Below are positions 11,619 through 23,402 of a DNA stretch of 64,000 nucleotides, piece by piece; position 1 is the first letter of the stretch, and the number at the start of each line of letters is the position of its first letter. Source of the stretch: Eimeria necatrix (Eukaryota > Apicomplexa > Conoidasida > Eucoccidiorida > Eimeriidae); NCBI RefSeq assembly GCF_000499385.1, contig NW_013654424.1:12501-76500 (forward strand), in the 5' to 3' direction. The position numbers were made by a program, and so were the translations under genes. Under the pieces are notes generated by a model. That model was not told the DNA's origin, made no database searches, and was given only the letters and a program-made list of their open reading frames with translations.

Positions 11619-12303
11619 GCAGGATGATGTCGCCACCAACAACAGCAGCAGCAACAGCAGCAGCAGCAGCAGGATGACGCCGCCAGCAACAGCAGCAGCA
11701 CCAGCAAAAGCAGCAACGGGAGCAGCAGCAGTAGCAGTGTTTTAGTGCAGCTCTGCATTCATGTGGCTTTGCTGCTGCAGATGCCTCAAAAAATTGCCAA
11801 AAGCCAGCTGCTGCTGCTGCTGCAGCTGCTGCTGCTGCTGCTGCTGCTGCAGCTGCTGCAGCGCGACGGGCACTTCGGGTGTCTGCGCACCTCCCGCGGG
11901 CTGCAGCGGCGCTGGCGGGGCGGCTCTTAGAGGCGTTTGCAGCAAAAAAAGGAAATAAATGAATTAAATAAAACAAAATAAATAAAAAAATTAAAATTAA
12001 ATTAAAATAAATTAAAATTAAATCGAAATGAATCGAATTACGCGCAAAACAAACGACGAGTCCGTCTCTCTCCGCGGCATTTCCTCCAACCCCACTTCCG
12101 CCACAAAGGCGTTTGCGCCGCAGCAGCTGCAGTAAAAAGTCTGCAGCTTTTTTTCTCCAACTTTTTGAAATTGACTGTCTTCAGAGCTGTAGTTCAAGAA
12201 CTTCACAAGCAGCAGAAGCAGAAGCAGCAGCCACTGCAGCAGCAGCAGCAGCAGCAGCAGCGGCAGCAGCAGCGGCAGCAGCAGCGAAGCAGCAGCAGGC
12301 GCT

Positions 12304-12339
<36 letters not shown>

Positions 12340-12422
12340 CAGCAGCAGAGGTTGTGCGTGCACCTCAGAACACAAACGGCTGGCTCTTTGGCCAGCAGCA
12401 GCAGCAGCAGCAGCAGCAGCAT

Positions 12423-12460
<38 letters not shown>

Positions 12461-12591
12461 AGAGTGGGCCCATTTAAATGTAATTTAATATTAAAAGCAA
12501 AAGGCCGCAAGTCAATTCTCAGGGCAGTTTGGGGTGTACATACACTGCAAGACATCAGCCAGCTGCAGCGCAGCAGCAGCAGCAGCTCCAA

Positions 12592-12627
<36 letters not shown>

Positions 12628-12792
12628 TTTGAAGAAGCAAATCAAATCACATTAAAAAGCAATTAAATAAATAATTAAAAGAATAAAATAAATAAAAGAA
12701 AACTCACTCTGTAGCGCCGCAAATGCCCCACATCTCTTAAGGCTTGCTGCTCATCTAAATTGCGTCTTCGGATGTCTGCGAGGGTCAGCCCC

Positions 12793-12834
<42 letters not shown>

Positions 12835-12871
12835 GCGTAGGGAGAGGGCACAAAGGGGGAGCCCCGCGAAG

Positions 12872-12907
<36 letters not shown>

Positions 12908-12980
12908 CTTCAGGGGTTATCGGGGTGTTGGGGGTGAACCCCACAGCAGTGCTTTCTCTGTCTGTTGAAGGAGTATCCAT
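11124..12980 (-). CDS. STEEP1/CXorf56 (UPF0428) family protein, four exons
   Basis: Exons 12980-12708, 12200-12042, 11583-11498 and 11259-11124 join in phase with GT-AG introns and encode 217 residues, close to the usual STEEP1 length of about 220. The N-terminal third is low complexity (Ala and Gln runs). The rest matches the family in order: FYCSCCGANAF (first Cys pair, about 114-124), MPRRETDSSFVL, HKLYVV, ILRRPTGLEVQYQ, then LKCRDCGVAIAYRS (second Cys pair, about 174-187). In animals STEEP1 binds STING and promotes its exit from the ER; apicomplexans are not known to have STING, so here it more likely serves a general ER-membrane or splicing-linked role (inference). The 3' splice site of the last intron lies inside a copy of the dispersed palindrome (GGTGTATGTACAG). 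The first exon rests on phase and splice signals alone. Confidence 0.82.
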
Positions 12981-13202
12981 TTTCGCCTAGACTTGCTGCT
13001 GCTGCTGCTGCTGCAGCAGCAGCAGCAGCAGCAGTGGCCGACGCGGTAGAAGCAGCGGCAGCAGCAGCAGCGCCTGCTGCTGACGCAGGCCTCCTGGCTG
13101 CAGCAGCAGCAGCTGCTGCTGCTGCTGCAGGTGACCGCAGCTGTAGCCCCACTAGTTATGGCCGTTGCTGCTGGCGCTGCTGGCTTCGCCGCTGCCGCTG
13201 CC

Positions 13203-13236
<34 letters not shown>

Positions 13237-13269
13237 CTGCCCGTGTCGCTGCGTCTGCTGCTGCTGCAG

Positions 13270-13620
13270 CTGCTGCTGCTGCAGTTGCATGTGGAAGGAC
13301 TCTGGCTCTTCTCTGTGTTTGACTTTCGTGAGAATTTGGAGGTCACCAGCTGCAGCGGGCGGCGGCGGGGCCGCCGCGGAGGAGTTGGCAGCAAAAAGGA
13401 GTTATAAGAGAGCAAAAGCTGCTTTAGAAGCAGCAATTAATTGTTTAAGAAGCAGCAAAAGAGCAAAGAGCGGAAAAGCTGCAGCGGAGGCGCAGCAGGA
13501 GCTGCAGCAGCAGCCCCGGCGCGCAGCAGCGGCCCTCCGCCACCGCCGCTGCTGCTGCTGCTGCTGCTGCTGCTGCATGCTGCTGTCTTGCGCGCTGCTG
13601 TCGGGGTTTTTTTGCACTTG
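13270..13620 (+). CDS. Possible coding island upstream of the thioesterase
   Basis: Two plus-strand islands in different frames look translated: LHVEGLWLFSVFDFRENLE (13286-13342) and EELAAKRSYKRAKAALEAAI (13379-13438). The second is rich in Lys, Arg and Ala and would form a helix. The antisense strand is also open, so strand is not certain. They may be exons of a short gene, or 5' exons of the thioesterase transcript. Confidence 0.25.
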
Positions 13621-13621
13621 A

Positions 13622-13864
13622 ATGCTCGCATTTGCTGAAGTTTTTGAATTGCGAAGAGTTGGCAGCAGTTTGGAGAAGAAGAGCAGCAAAATGAGCGCCG
13701 CCGCGGAGCCGCCGCAGATCCAAGACTCCGACGGGGTGTCTGTACACCCCGACGCCCTGGGCCTCCCCGAGTGGACTTGGCCTTATTTTCGAGCTGAAGG
13801 TCCTTATTTGTACATTCCGTTGCCAGCTGAGGACCCGGAGCACGGGCGGACTCGCGTTTCGGAC

Positions 13865-13909
<45 letters not shown>

Positions 13910-14445
13910 GGCGACGCGGCGCGCTCGGGCGCGACGGGCGGCTCCCCCGCAGGGCTGGGCCCGCTGCTGCGGCCGTGCGCGTCCGCGGAGTCCACCGCCG
14001 CAGCAGCAGCCAGCAGCAGCAGCAGCAGCAGCAGCAAGTGCCGGCACCTGCTGCACGACCTGCTGCTGCAGCGGGGCGGCGTGGAGCTGCTGCTGCAGTT
14101 CGTGTCTGCATGCAAGCAGCACCTGCTGGTGGTCTGCACCGCAGGCCCCGCCCTCTGCGGCCACAGGGGGGTAGTCCATGGGGGCTTTACTGCAGCACTA
14201 GCTGACAACTCTTTGGGGCTTTTGAGTCATTTGCTGCTGCCAAAAGCAGCAACAAAAGCCCTTTTTGTGAAGTACTTGAGGCCTTTTGCTGCTGGCAGCA
14301 CTGTGCTGCTGGATGCATGCGTTGCTGCAGCAAGTCCCTCTGCATGCACCATCCGCGCCACGCTGCTGGGGCCCGCCCCGCCGGCCCTCAAGGGCTGCTT
14401 CGCCCCGCAGCAGCAGCAGCAGCCGCTGCAGCAGCAGCCGCCGCT

Positions 14446-14492
<47 letters not shown>

Positions 14493-14599
14493 TCAGCGGG
14501 CTCCACACGCTCCCGCCCAGGGCCGAGGGCCTCTGGGTCATTGCCGTCGTTACTGGCGAAATGGTCGACGTCAGCAAACTCTGGAAAGACGTCCTCTGA
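13622..14599 (+). CDS. Hotdog-fold acyl-CoA thioesterase (THEM4/PaaI-like)
   Basis: Single open exon of 325 codons; an internal ATG at 13691 (context AAAATGAGC) gives 302 residues and may be the real start. The C-terminal half carries the 4HBT signature GHRGVVHGGFTAALADNSLG, in which HGG lines the acyl-CoA site and the Asp in ADN is in the usual catalytic position. FVKYLRPFAAGSTVLLDACV follows as the next strands. Expected reaction: hydrolysis of acyl-CoA to free acid and CoA. Ala, Ser and Gln homopolymer runs interrupt the fold at about residues 80-95, 130-140 and 260-290. A copy of the dispersed palindrome lies in the coding region (13735-13748, read as GVSVHP). The stop TGA runs straight into a TTTAGGG tract. 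It is divergent from the STEEP1-family gene, with about 640 bases between. Confidence 0.85.
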
Positions 14600-14863
14600 G
14601 GGTTTAGGGTTTAGGGTTTAGGGTTTAGGGTTTAGGGTTTGGGGTTTGGGGTTTGGGGCCCTCAGGGGCTTTTTCCCCTTTTTATTTCCCCGGGGCTTTC
14701 GCTTCCCACCCCGCGACTCGGGTGTACGTACACCCCACGCTTTTATCCAACTGGGGGCCCCCAAAGGGCTGCTGGCTTATGTGGGGGGCCCCTCAGCCAC
14801 AGCCATTCTGCTTTGCTGCCTCATGCACCCCTTTGTGTTTGCAGCTGCTGCTGCTGCTGCAGC

Positions 14864-14897
<34 letters not shown>

Positions 14898-15175
14898 GGT
14901 ACGGCGCCGAAAAAGGGAGTTGCGGTTTTTTCGAAACGCAGAACTGTGAAAAGCCAAAGAGTTTCCACGCCCAGACCTCGAGGGTTTAGGGTTTAGGGTT
15001 TAGGGTTTAGGGTTTGGACAGTTGGAGGTGAGAGTTGCTTCTGTTGCTAGGGTTTAGGGTTTGGGGCTTATAGGATAAAAACCACTGGCTGCTGAGGCCT
15101 CTTTTGCTGCAGAGAAATCTTCGAAGCCTTCAGGCTAAGAAAAGCGTTTAGGGTTTAGGGTTTAGGGTTTACAGC
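14600..15175. repeat. TTTAGGG tracts around unique DNA
   Basis: Tracts at 14600-14660, 14982-15016, 15045-15063 and 15146-15171. The spacer 14660-14980 holds a CTG run and one palindrome copy (14721-14734). No coding island trusted. Confidence 0.75.
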
Positions 15176-15194
15176 CTGGGAAGGCTAGAAGAAC

Positions 15195-15570
15195 ATTGGG
15201 GGCCCCTCAGGGGGCCCCCATGTTCTTAGGGGCCCCTGTGGGGTCCCTAGGGGGGCCCCCTCAGGAGCCTCCTCAGGGGGCCCTTAGGGGCCCCTAAAGG
15301 GGGCCCCCTTTTGGGGCCCTGGGGGCCCCCTTTTGGGGCCCTGGGGGCCCCCTTTTGGGGCCCTGGGGGCCCCCTTTTGGGGCCCTTGGGGCCCCCTTTT
15401 GGGGCCCTTGGGGCCCCCTTTTGGGGCCCCCTTCAGGGGCCCCTAAAGGGGGCCCCCAGGGCCTCTAAAAGGGCCCCCAGGGGGGCCCCCCAAAAGGTTC
15501 ATTGGGGCCCCCAGTGGGCAGTTGAAGTCCCTGGGGGGCCCCTGGGTCTAAATGGGGGCCCCCTGCAGGA
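15195..15570. repeat. GGGGCCCC-rich array
   Basis: Imperfect repeats of GGGGCCC and GGGGGCCCCC, including about six units of GGCCCTGGGGGCCCCCTTTT with a 27-bp spacing at 15308-15430. No gene. Confidence 0.9.
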
Positions 15571-15694
15571 CAAGCTGAGTTATTTATTTATATTTAATTT
15601 TGTTTTTATGAATTTTTTATTTTATTTTATTTATTTTATTTTATTTTATTTTATTTTTATTTTTCATTTTTATTTTTTAATAAGTGCTATGAGA

Positions 15695-15793
15695 CCCACC
15701 GCTGGGTTTCCCGCAGCGCGCAAGACCCACTGCTGCAGCTGCAGCAAACGGCTGTCTCTGAGCAGCAGCAGAGAAACAGAAGCAAAAGCAAAC

Positions 15794-15828
<35 letters not shown>

Positions 15829-15909
15829 AGTCTAGCTGCTGCTCGCGCAGCTGCTGAGAGGCCGCGATTTCCCTCACATTCAGTCTTCAACGCCGCAAAC
15901 CAGCAGCAA

Positions 15910-15942
<33 letters not shown>

Positions 15943-15943
15943 T

Positions 15944-15975
<32 letters not shown>

Positions 15976-16304
15976 TAGCACCTCCAACAGCGTCAACAGC
16001 AGCACTAGTAGCAGCATCAGCAACAGCACCAACAGCAGCAGCAGCATTATCAGCAGCAACAGCACCAACAGCAGCAGCAGCATTATCAGCAGCAACAGCA
16101 CCAACAGCAGCAGCAGCATTATCAGCAGCAACAGCACCAACAGCAGCAGCAGCAGCAGCAGCATCAGCAGCAGCAGCAGCAGCAGCAGCAAGCGTACCCT
16201 GCGTGTATTATGGTGTACCCCAGCAGCTCGTCAGAGGGGGGCCCCCAGGGGCCCCTGGAGACGAGGCCCACGAGCAGCTCATTATCCTGTGCAGCAAAAG
16301 TTAA
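15695..16304 (+). CDS. Unidentified coding patch; C-terminal exon with TAA at 16302
   Basis: The last exon reads VPCVYYGVPQQLVRGGPPG and then DEAHEQLIILCSKS-stop (16194-16304), in plausible coding composition; the antisense of this stretch is interrupted by stops. Upstream, after an acceptor-like TTTCCCGCAG at 15708-15717, the plus strand reads DPLLQLQQTAVSEQQQRNR. In between is a CAG tract with a 36-bp tandem repeat (16019-16150). How the exons join is not resolved. No family recognised. Confidence 0.35.
16019..16150 (+). repeat. 36-bp minisatellite in a CAG tract
   Basis: About three and a half tandem copies of a 36-base unit built from CAGCAGCAACAGCACCAAC and CAGCAGCAGCAGCATTAT. The period is 12 codons, and it is open in several frames. 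Confidence 0.85.
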
Positions 16305-16424
16305 AAAGCAAAAGTTGAGAAAAGAAAAAAAGAATTTAAATGAAATAAAACAGAAATAGAAATTAAAAGATATTCAAGAAAGAAAAGAAAATGCATTTTG
16401 CAGAAAGAAGAAACACCCAGACAC

Positions 16425-16454
16425 TTATCCTCCCAAAAAGGCCTGCTGCAGCCT

Positions 16455-16487
<33 letters not shown>

Positions 16488-16896
16488 GATTAGCAATAAC
16501 AGCAGCAGCAGAAGCAGCAGCAGCAGCAACGGCAACGGCACAACGGCAGCAGCAGCATTAGCAGCAGCAGCACTAGAAGGAACAGCAGCAGCATTAACAG
16601 CGGCATCAACATCAACAGCAGCATTAGCTGCTGCCGCAGCAGCAGCAGCAGCAGCAGGCGCAGCAGCAGCAGGCACAGCAGCAGCGGGGCTGCCTACCGT
16701 TGCTGCAGGAAGGCTGCACTGCAGCAGCTGCTGAACAGGCAAGCAGCAAAGACCATTGGTCACAGCAGCAGCAGCAGCTGTGCTGCTGCTGCGACTCGCA
16801 GCAGCAGGCTGCAGCAGCGCAGCAGCAGCGCGGCTCATCTCCTCCTCCCCGTCCTCCATCACCCCCGCCCCTGGACGCAGCTGCTGCTGCTGCCGC

Positions 16897-16938
<42 letters not shown>

Positions 16939-17092
16939 ACTGCAGCAAGGCGCACCTGCAGCTGCCGCCCCCTCACTTGTGCTGCATTCAGGTCTGTCAC
17001 GCAGTGTACGTACACCTGAAAGCGGAGGCTTTCTTTTAGCTGCGCAGCAGATCCTGGAGACAGCAGCAGCAAGGGGTCCCCAGGGTTGGCAC

Positions 17093-17137
<45 letters not shown>

Positions 17138-17446
17138 AGGGGGCCCCTGCTGCTGCTGCAGACTGCGTTGCTAAGGAGGCCAAAGAACAAATGCTGCCTC
17201 TCCTTAAACTAAAGGCATCAGCAGTACCCTCTATTGGGGGGCCCCCCCATCTGGGGGGCCCCCCAATAGAGGGGGGCCCCCCAATAGAGGGGGGCCCCCC
17301 AATAGAGGGGGGCCCCCCAATAGAGGGGGGCCCCCTGAGAGAGGGGGGCCCCCTCAAAGTGGGGGCCCCCCACTCTTTAGGGGCCCCCTGATGGTCAATT
17401 GCTGCTGCGGCGCTGCTGTAGGGGGGCCCCACGGAGGGGCCCCTAC

Positions 17447-17479
<33 letters not shown>

Positions 17480-17735
17480 CTGCTTCTGCTGCTTCTGATG
17501 CTGCTGCAGCGTGAGGCAGTTGTGCAGCTAGTGTGCAAATAGGGTCCTTCAGAGGGGGGGCCCCCCAGGTAAGGCTGGGGGGCCCCTTGCTTGCTGCTGC
17601 TTCTCTGGCTTTTGCTGCTGCTGTTCTTTTGTGATGCACTGAAAGCAACTGTGCTGCACTTGCTTCTGCTGCTGCAGCAGGAGCTGCAGCTCTTCCATCT
17701 ACGGAGAAAACACGCGGCAGCAACAGCAGCAGCAA
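16425..17735 (-). CDS. Low-complexity Ala/Pro/Gln protein (tentative)
   Basis: A 436-codon minus-strand frame with unique islands: KAREAAASKGPPSLTWGAPP, DPICTLAAQLPH, DAFSLRRGSICSLASLATQ, NPGDPLLLLSPGSAAQLKES, VYVHCVTDLNAAQVRGRQLQ and MEDGEEEMSRAAAALLQ. A GGGGCCCC array (17237-17395) is read as GGPPIEG repeats and a palindrome copy (17004-17016) as VYVH. A second minus-strand frame beginning MEELQLLLQQKQVQHS (17698) looks at least as real over its first 40 codons, so the gene is probably spliced. No family recognised. Confidence 0.38.
17225..17395. repeat. GGGGCCCC array with 18-bp unit
   Basis: Tandem units of GGGGGGCCCCCCAATAGA at about 18-base spacing, five to six copies, then degenerate copies. 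It lies inside the open minus-strand frame. Confidence 0.9.
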
Positions 17736-17900
17736 GCCTCAGCAGCAGCAGCAGCAACACCAATAGCAGCAGCTTGGGCTGCAGCTGTTCTAAGGGGCCC
17801 TACGCTATCCAAGGGCCAGCAGCAACAGCAGCAGCAGCAGCAGCAGCAACAGCTGCTGCTGCGGCGGCCATTGGTCGTGCGGTGCCGCTGCGGCTGCCGC

Positions 17901-17937
<37 letters not shown>

Positions 17938-18019
17938 AATGCTGCTTACGGCGGAGGAAGCAAACTTCGCTGGGGGGTGCTGGAGACTCAAAAGAAAGAC
18001 AAAAAGAAACGGGAGAAAA

Positions 18020-18054
<35 letters not shown>

Positions 18055-18555
18055 GGAGAAACCAAAGAAGCAAAAAGGAAAAAATGAAATAAATCAATTA
18101 AAAAGAAATAAAAAAGAAATAACTTTAAAAGAATTTATAAAGAAAGTAATAATAAATTGAAAGCGATTTAAAAGGAATTTAAAAAGAATTTAAAAAGAAT
18201 TAAAACGAATTAAAGAGAAAAAAGAAAAGCAGCCAAAGACAAAGGTGAAGGAAATAAAAGAGCAAATGAGCAAAAATGAAAAAAGAAATTAAAAAATTAA
18301 AAAAGAAAAAAGGAAAAAAAGAAATAAAATAAAAAAGAGGTTAAAAATAAATAAAGAACTTAAAGAGAAGTAAAGGAAGACAAAAGAAAAAATAAATAAA
18401 AATAAAAAAGAAAAAAGAAATGAAGAAGAAAAAGGAAATAAAAAAGGAAAAATAAATTTAAAATAAATTAATAAATAAAAAGGAAAAATAAGAAAGAAAT
18501 AAAAAAGAAATAAAAATAAAAATAAAAGTAAATGAAAAGCACAAGGAGACTCTGA
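18055..18555 (+). repeat. Purine-rich A tract
   Basis: About 500 bases of almost pure A/G on the plus strand (AAAGAAATAAA-type words), with very few C. The mirror strand is a polypyrimidine run. No gene. A partial palindrome copy (18559) and CAG tracts follow. Confidence 0.8.
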
Positions 18556-18984
18556 CGGGGTGTACAGACAGATGGAAAAAGACAAGAAGACAAAAATGGC
18601 AAAAGGACAAAAGGGCTCCAAAAGGAGCAGCAGCAGCAGCAGCAGCAGCAGCAACCGCAGCAGCAGCAGCAGCAGCAGTATTAGGCATAGCAGCAGCAGC
18701 AGCAGCAGTAGCAGCAGCAGCATGGGCAGTAGCAGCAGTGGCAGCATTAGCATCAGCAGCAGCAGCAGCAGAAGCAGCAGAAGCAGCAGAAGCAGGAGCA
18801 GCAGCAGAAGCAGAAGCAGCAGCAGCAGAAGCAGCAGCAGCAGAAGACACTCCCCGAGGGTCTCTCTCTGCTTCTATCCACTTCACCCACAAAGCATGCG
18901 CAGCAGCAGCAGCAGCAGCAACAGCAACAGCAGCAGCAGGAGCAGCAACAGCCAGATGCGCTTCCTGAGGGGTCTGCTCTGTTT

Positions 18985-19050
18985 GTTAAGGCTAGGGTTT
19001 GTGGCCTAGGGTTTAGGGTTTAGGGTTAAGGGTTTAGGGTTTAAGGCTTG
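18985..19050 (+). repeat. Degenerate TTTAGGG tract
   Basis: Four to five TTTAGGG units with variants (TTAAGGG) at 19002-19047. CAG tracts flank it on both sides. Between 18560 and 19735 I see several open frames on both strands but no island that clearly favours one. Confidence 0.8.
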
Positions 19051-19177
19051 AGCGCTCACTGCAGCACTTGCTGCTGCAGCGAAGCAGCAGACAGCAGCAA
19101 ACGAAGATAAGACAGCTTTGAGCTGCGGGTTTTCTCGAGAGCGAGCAGCAGCAGCGCAGTCAGCAGGCCTAGAACCC

Positions 19178-19211
<34 letters not shown>

Positions 19212-19359
19212 GCAAGAAGCAGCAGCAACAGCAGCAGCGGCACGCAAGAAGCAGCAGCAACAGCAGCAGCAGCAGGAAAAACGCAGCAACAGCAGGAACA
19301 TGCATAAATCAGCAGCAGCAGCAGCACGCAACCAGAAGCAGCAGCAGCATGCAACCAGC

Positions 19360-19400
<41 letters not shown>

Positions 19401-19527
19401 GTTGCTGCTGCCCCTTCAGTGGACAGACCTTCGTCTCTGCCGCTGCGGTGGATTTCTTTGGCTTCGCCGTCGCCGAGAGAAAGGCAAAAGGCAGCAGAGC
19501 CACGGGACCGCTGCAGCAGCAGCAGCA

Positions 19528-19596
<69 letters not shown>

Positions 19597-19652
19597 GCAG
19601 CAGCGTAGGTGGGGCGGAGGCAGCAGCAAAAGCGTCAAGCGCACAAATATAA

Positions 19653-19687
<35 letters not shown>

Positions 19688-19799
19688 AAAAGAAGAAAAA
19701 AAGATATTTTGAAAAAGATTAAAAAAATAAAACCCTAAAAGAATATATGCATTAAAGTTTGTGCAGCAGCAAAAGCAGCAGCAGACAAACTTGGGCTAG

Positions 19800-19847
19800 C
19801 TAGGAGCCAGCGCACAAAACGCTGCCGCAGCAGCAGCAGCAGCAGCA

Positions 19848-19887
<40 letters not shown>

Positions 19888-20036
19888 CAGCCAAAGCCCT
19901 CGCGAGCATTTTTGTGTCCGCCTTACTCGTGAAAGGGAAAGCCGCTGCTGCTCCTCTTGCTGCTGCTGCAGCTGCTGCTGCACGTTGCTGGGAACTCGTA
20001 TAATGCCCGCGAACTTCGAAGCCGTGGCCATCCCTC

Positions 20037-20079
<43 letters not shown>

Positions 20080-20085
20080 ATACAT
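19800..20085 (-). CDS. Unidentified Gln-rich protein, N-terminal exon (tentative)
   Basis: The minus strand opens MYEQQQ (20085), then a Gln run, then MATASKFAGIIRVPSNVQQ and LSLSRVRRTQKCSRGLWLQ before a second Gln tract near 19880. The unique islands have normal amino-acid variety, while the other frames are poorer. Continuation towards 19735 (RQRFVRWLLASPSLS) is likely spliced. No family recognised. Confidence 0.42.
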
Positions 20086-20170
20086 CCACGGGGGACGAAG
20101 TGGAAGCGGCCGGCTGAGGCTGACGCCTGCAGCAGGGCCAAACGCTCAAGGCCTCGGCGTGTTCTTTATG

Positions 20171-20207
<37 letters not shown>

Positions 20208-20398
20208 GGCAGGAGCAGGAGTGGCAGCAGCAGCAACGGCAGGAGCAGGAGTGGCAGCAGAAGCAGCGGCAGTTACAGCAGCAGCAAGAGAAGTAGTTTC
20301 AGCAGCAGCAGCAACAGCAACAGCAGATGCCTCTTCAGCAGCATAGCCAGAAGGCGCCGCCGATGCAGCAGCAGCAACAGCAACAGCAGCAGCGGCAA

Positions 20399-20430
<32 letters not shown>

Positions 20431-20438
20431 GCAACAGC

Positions 20439-20547
20439 AAAATAAAACGGACACAATTTGTCATCATTGGAGACGGAGAAGAAGCTGCCAATGGGCAGCA
20501 GACGGCAGCCAAATCCGCAGTCCAGAACACAGCAAAACTGAACACCT

Positions 20548-20549
<2 letters not shown>
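20439..20549 (+). CDS. Possible C-terminal exon of an unidentified protein
   Basis: After a CAG tract the plus strand reads KIKRTQFVIIGDGEEAANGQ and then QTAAKSAVQNTAKLNT before TGA at 20547-20549. The composition is protein-like and acidic. The antisense is also open and reads hydrophobic and Cys-rich (VQFCCVLDCGFGCRLLPIG), so strand is a judgement. Upstream exons lie in a CAG region and are unresolved. Confidence 0.3.
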
Positions 20550-20600
<51 letters not shown>

Positions 20601-20927
20601 CTGTCGGCGGAGAGCCATCAGAACCTGCTGCTGCGGCCTCTGCTGCTGTCGAAGAGTTCTCAACTCGCCAGATCAACAGCTCTCGTTGCAGCAGCAGCAG
20701 CAGCAGCAGCAGCGTTGGCAGGAGTAGCACTAGCAGCAGCAGCAGTAGCAGCAGTAGCACTAGAAACAGCAGCCTTAGCATCGGCACCAACAGTAACAGC
20801 AGCAGCAGCACACGCAGCAACAGCAGCAGCAGCAAAAGCAGCAGCAGCAAGCAGCAGCAGCAAGCAGCAGCAGCTGCAGCAGCAACAGCAGCAACAACAG
20901 CAACAGCAGCAGCACCAGCCACAGCGA

Positions 20928-20960
<33 letters not shown>

Positions 20961-20992
20961 CAGCCACAGCAGCATCAGCAATAGCAGTAGCG

Positions 20993-21037
<45 letters not shown>

Positions 21038-21318
21038 ACAGCAGAGACTGGCCTTCTGGCAAGGAATTGATGAGGGCACAGAGAGCAGCAGAAGAAATAA
21101 ATCGAACTCCTTGCCAATCTTTGAAGTCGGAAGGCAGCAGCGCCATGATGTGTGGCTGCAGCAGCACAGCAGCAGCAGCAGCAGCAGCAGCAGCAAGCAG
21201 CAGCGCCGCAGCAGCAGCAAGCAGCAGAAGCGCAGTAGCAGCTCTTGCAGCAGCACGCCGCGACACACCAGCTGCAGCAGCACCCTAGCACCAAGCAGCG
21301 AGGCGCGGGCAACAGCAG

Positions 21319-21371
<53 letters not shown>

Positions 21372-21627
21372 AATAAGGAAGCTAGGAAGAAGCCGTGGGG
21401 TGTACGTACAGTGCAGGGGCCCTCCGGCTGCTCAGCAGCAACCAAGCTGCTGCTGCAGCCGGAAAAGAACAGCAGCAGCACATCTCCTGCTGCTGCGTCT
21501 TCCACCAGCCACTGCAGCCCCCGCTGCAGCCACAGCAGCAGCAAACAGACTGTCGCATTCGTTTCACAGCAGCAACAGCAGCAGCAGTAGCAGTAGCAGC
21601 AGCAGCAGTAGCAGCAGCAGCAGCAGC

Positions 21628-21716
21628 TCACCATAATGTTTTCGTGGGTCGGAGGATGAGAAGAGACTGCGTAGTTACGGATAAGGCGGGGTTCAGCATC
21701 GCATAGGGTCCTGTAT

Positions 21717-21768
<52 letters not shown>

Positions 21769-21924
21769 CCTAGCAGCAGCAGCGTGAGCTAAGAGGCTTC
21801 TGGCAAGTCTGCTGTTCGTCTTGCTGCTGCGCCCGCTCGATGGAGTGCTTTCTAGAGTTGCTGCTGCCGCTGTTGCTCTTGCTACCATTGTTGCTGCTAT
21901 CTGTGCTGCTGCTACTGCTGCTGT

Positions 21925-21959
<35 letters not shown>

Positions 21960-22223
21960 ACCGGACTTCTGTGAAGCCAAGATGCTCAGAGGCAATCGAA
22001 GCCCAGCGCCGTGCATCTGCTGCAGCTCCCTCTGAGGCAGCACACAAGTGCGCAGCAGCTGCAGCAGCAGCAGCAGTTGTAGCGGCAGCAGCAGTTGCAG
22101 CAGCAGCAGCATTTGTAACTGCTGCTGCTGCAGCAGCTGCGGCACGAACAGCTGCAGCAGAAGCCTTAGCTGCCGCACATTGCCAAATGCCGTATCACTC
22201 ACTGCAGCTACTGCCGGCAGCAA
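21628..22223 (-). CDS. Leu/Gln-rich protein (tentative)
   Basis: The minus strand from 22223 reads VAAVSDTAFGNVRQLRLLLQ, LFVPQLLQQQQLQ and, after Leu/Gln repeats, LLRTCVLPQRELQQMHGAG and LRLPLSILASQKSGQQQ (to about 21940). A second minus-strand frame ends NTGPYAMLNPALSVTTQSLL and stops at 21628, possibly the last exon. Plus-strand frames over the same stretch are open but less varied. No family recognised. Confidence 0.38.
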
Positions 22224-22259
22224 CTACAGCAGCAGCAGCAACTGCAACAGCAGCGGTGT

Positions 22260-22425
22260 TTACAGCAGCATCAGCAGCAGCTGCAGCAGCAGCAGCAGCA
22301 GCTGCAGCAGCAGCAGCAGCTGCAGCTGCAGCAGCAGCTTACTAAGCGTGCAGAATGTTCCCTCGTAAAGACAGCCTATGCACAACGCCCTTCTGCGCTG
22401 CCCCCGCGGCACTGTGGGGCCCCCT

Positions 22426-22456
<31 letters not shown>

Positions 22457-23009
22457 TGCTGCTTCTGAAGGATGTTTGGAGGCCCCCAGCTGCTGCTGCT
22501 CCTGGCAGCAAAGCCCCAGACGCAGCAGACAAATGCGAAGTGCTTGGGGCCCCTGGAGGGGCCCCCAAGCGCGCCTCCAGAGGGGCCCCCATAGGGGCCC
22601 CCGTAGGGGCCCCCACAGGGACCCCCACGGGGGCCCCCACAGGGGCCCCCAAAGGAGCCCCCAAAGGGGCCCCCAAAGGGGCCCCCCAAGGGGCCCCCCA
22701 AGGGGCCCCCAAAGGGGCCCCCAAAGGGGCCCCCAAGGGGGCCCCCAAAGGGGCCCCCAAGGGGGCCCCCAAGGGGGCCCCCACAGCGGTCCCCAAGGGG
22801 GCCCCCACAGGGGCGCCCACAGGGGCCCCCAAAGGGGCCCCCAATGGGGCCCCCAAGGGGGCCCCCAAAGGGGCCCCCAAAGGGGCCCCCAAGGGGGGCC
22901 CCAAGAAACAATATCGAGGGGCCCTCTGTGGGGTCTCTTGCTGCTGCGTTGAAGGGAATACTCGCCAATGGTTTTGCGTGGATTGCGGCTGCTGCTGCTG
23001 CTGCTGTCC

Positions 23010-23042
<33 letters not shown>

Positions 23043-23357
23043 ACTGAAGCGTCGCTGCTGCTGTTGCTGCTGCTGAAGCAGCTGGTGTACGTACAGCTGA
23101 AAGGGCCCGGGGTGCTGCAGCGGCGCTGCTGGGGCCCCCAGCATCTGTGGTGAGTTTGCTGCTGCAGCAAAGAGAGAGGGCGCCTGGAGTTGCTGCTGTT
23201 GCTGCTGCTGCTGTTGCTGCTGCTGCTGTGCTGCAGCTGCCGTCCATTTTGCTGCCACTGCCTCCCAGTCAGTAAAGCTGTTGTGGCCCAGTTGTTGATG
23301 TGCCTCTGGTGCCTCTGCTGTTGCTGCTGCGCCTTCAGCTACTGCTGCTCCTTCAGC

Positions 23358-23402
<45 letters not shown>

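Noticed and set aside
16019..16150. CRISPR-like regular array
   Set aside because: The 36-bp period is a CAG-derived minisatellite with no unique spacers, and the organism is a eukaryote.
20775..21266. Minus-strand reading MALLPSDFKDWQGVRFISSA
   Set aside because: It looks protein-like, but the plus strand of the same stretch (DWPSGKELMRAQRAAEEINR) is equally good. No splice or neighbour evidence decides, so no gene is called.
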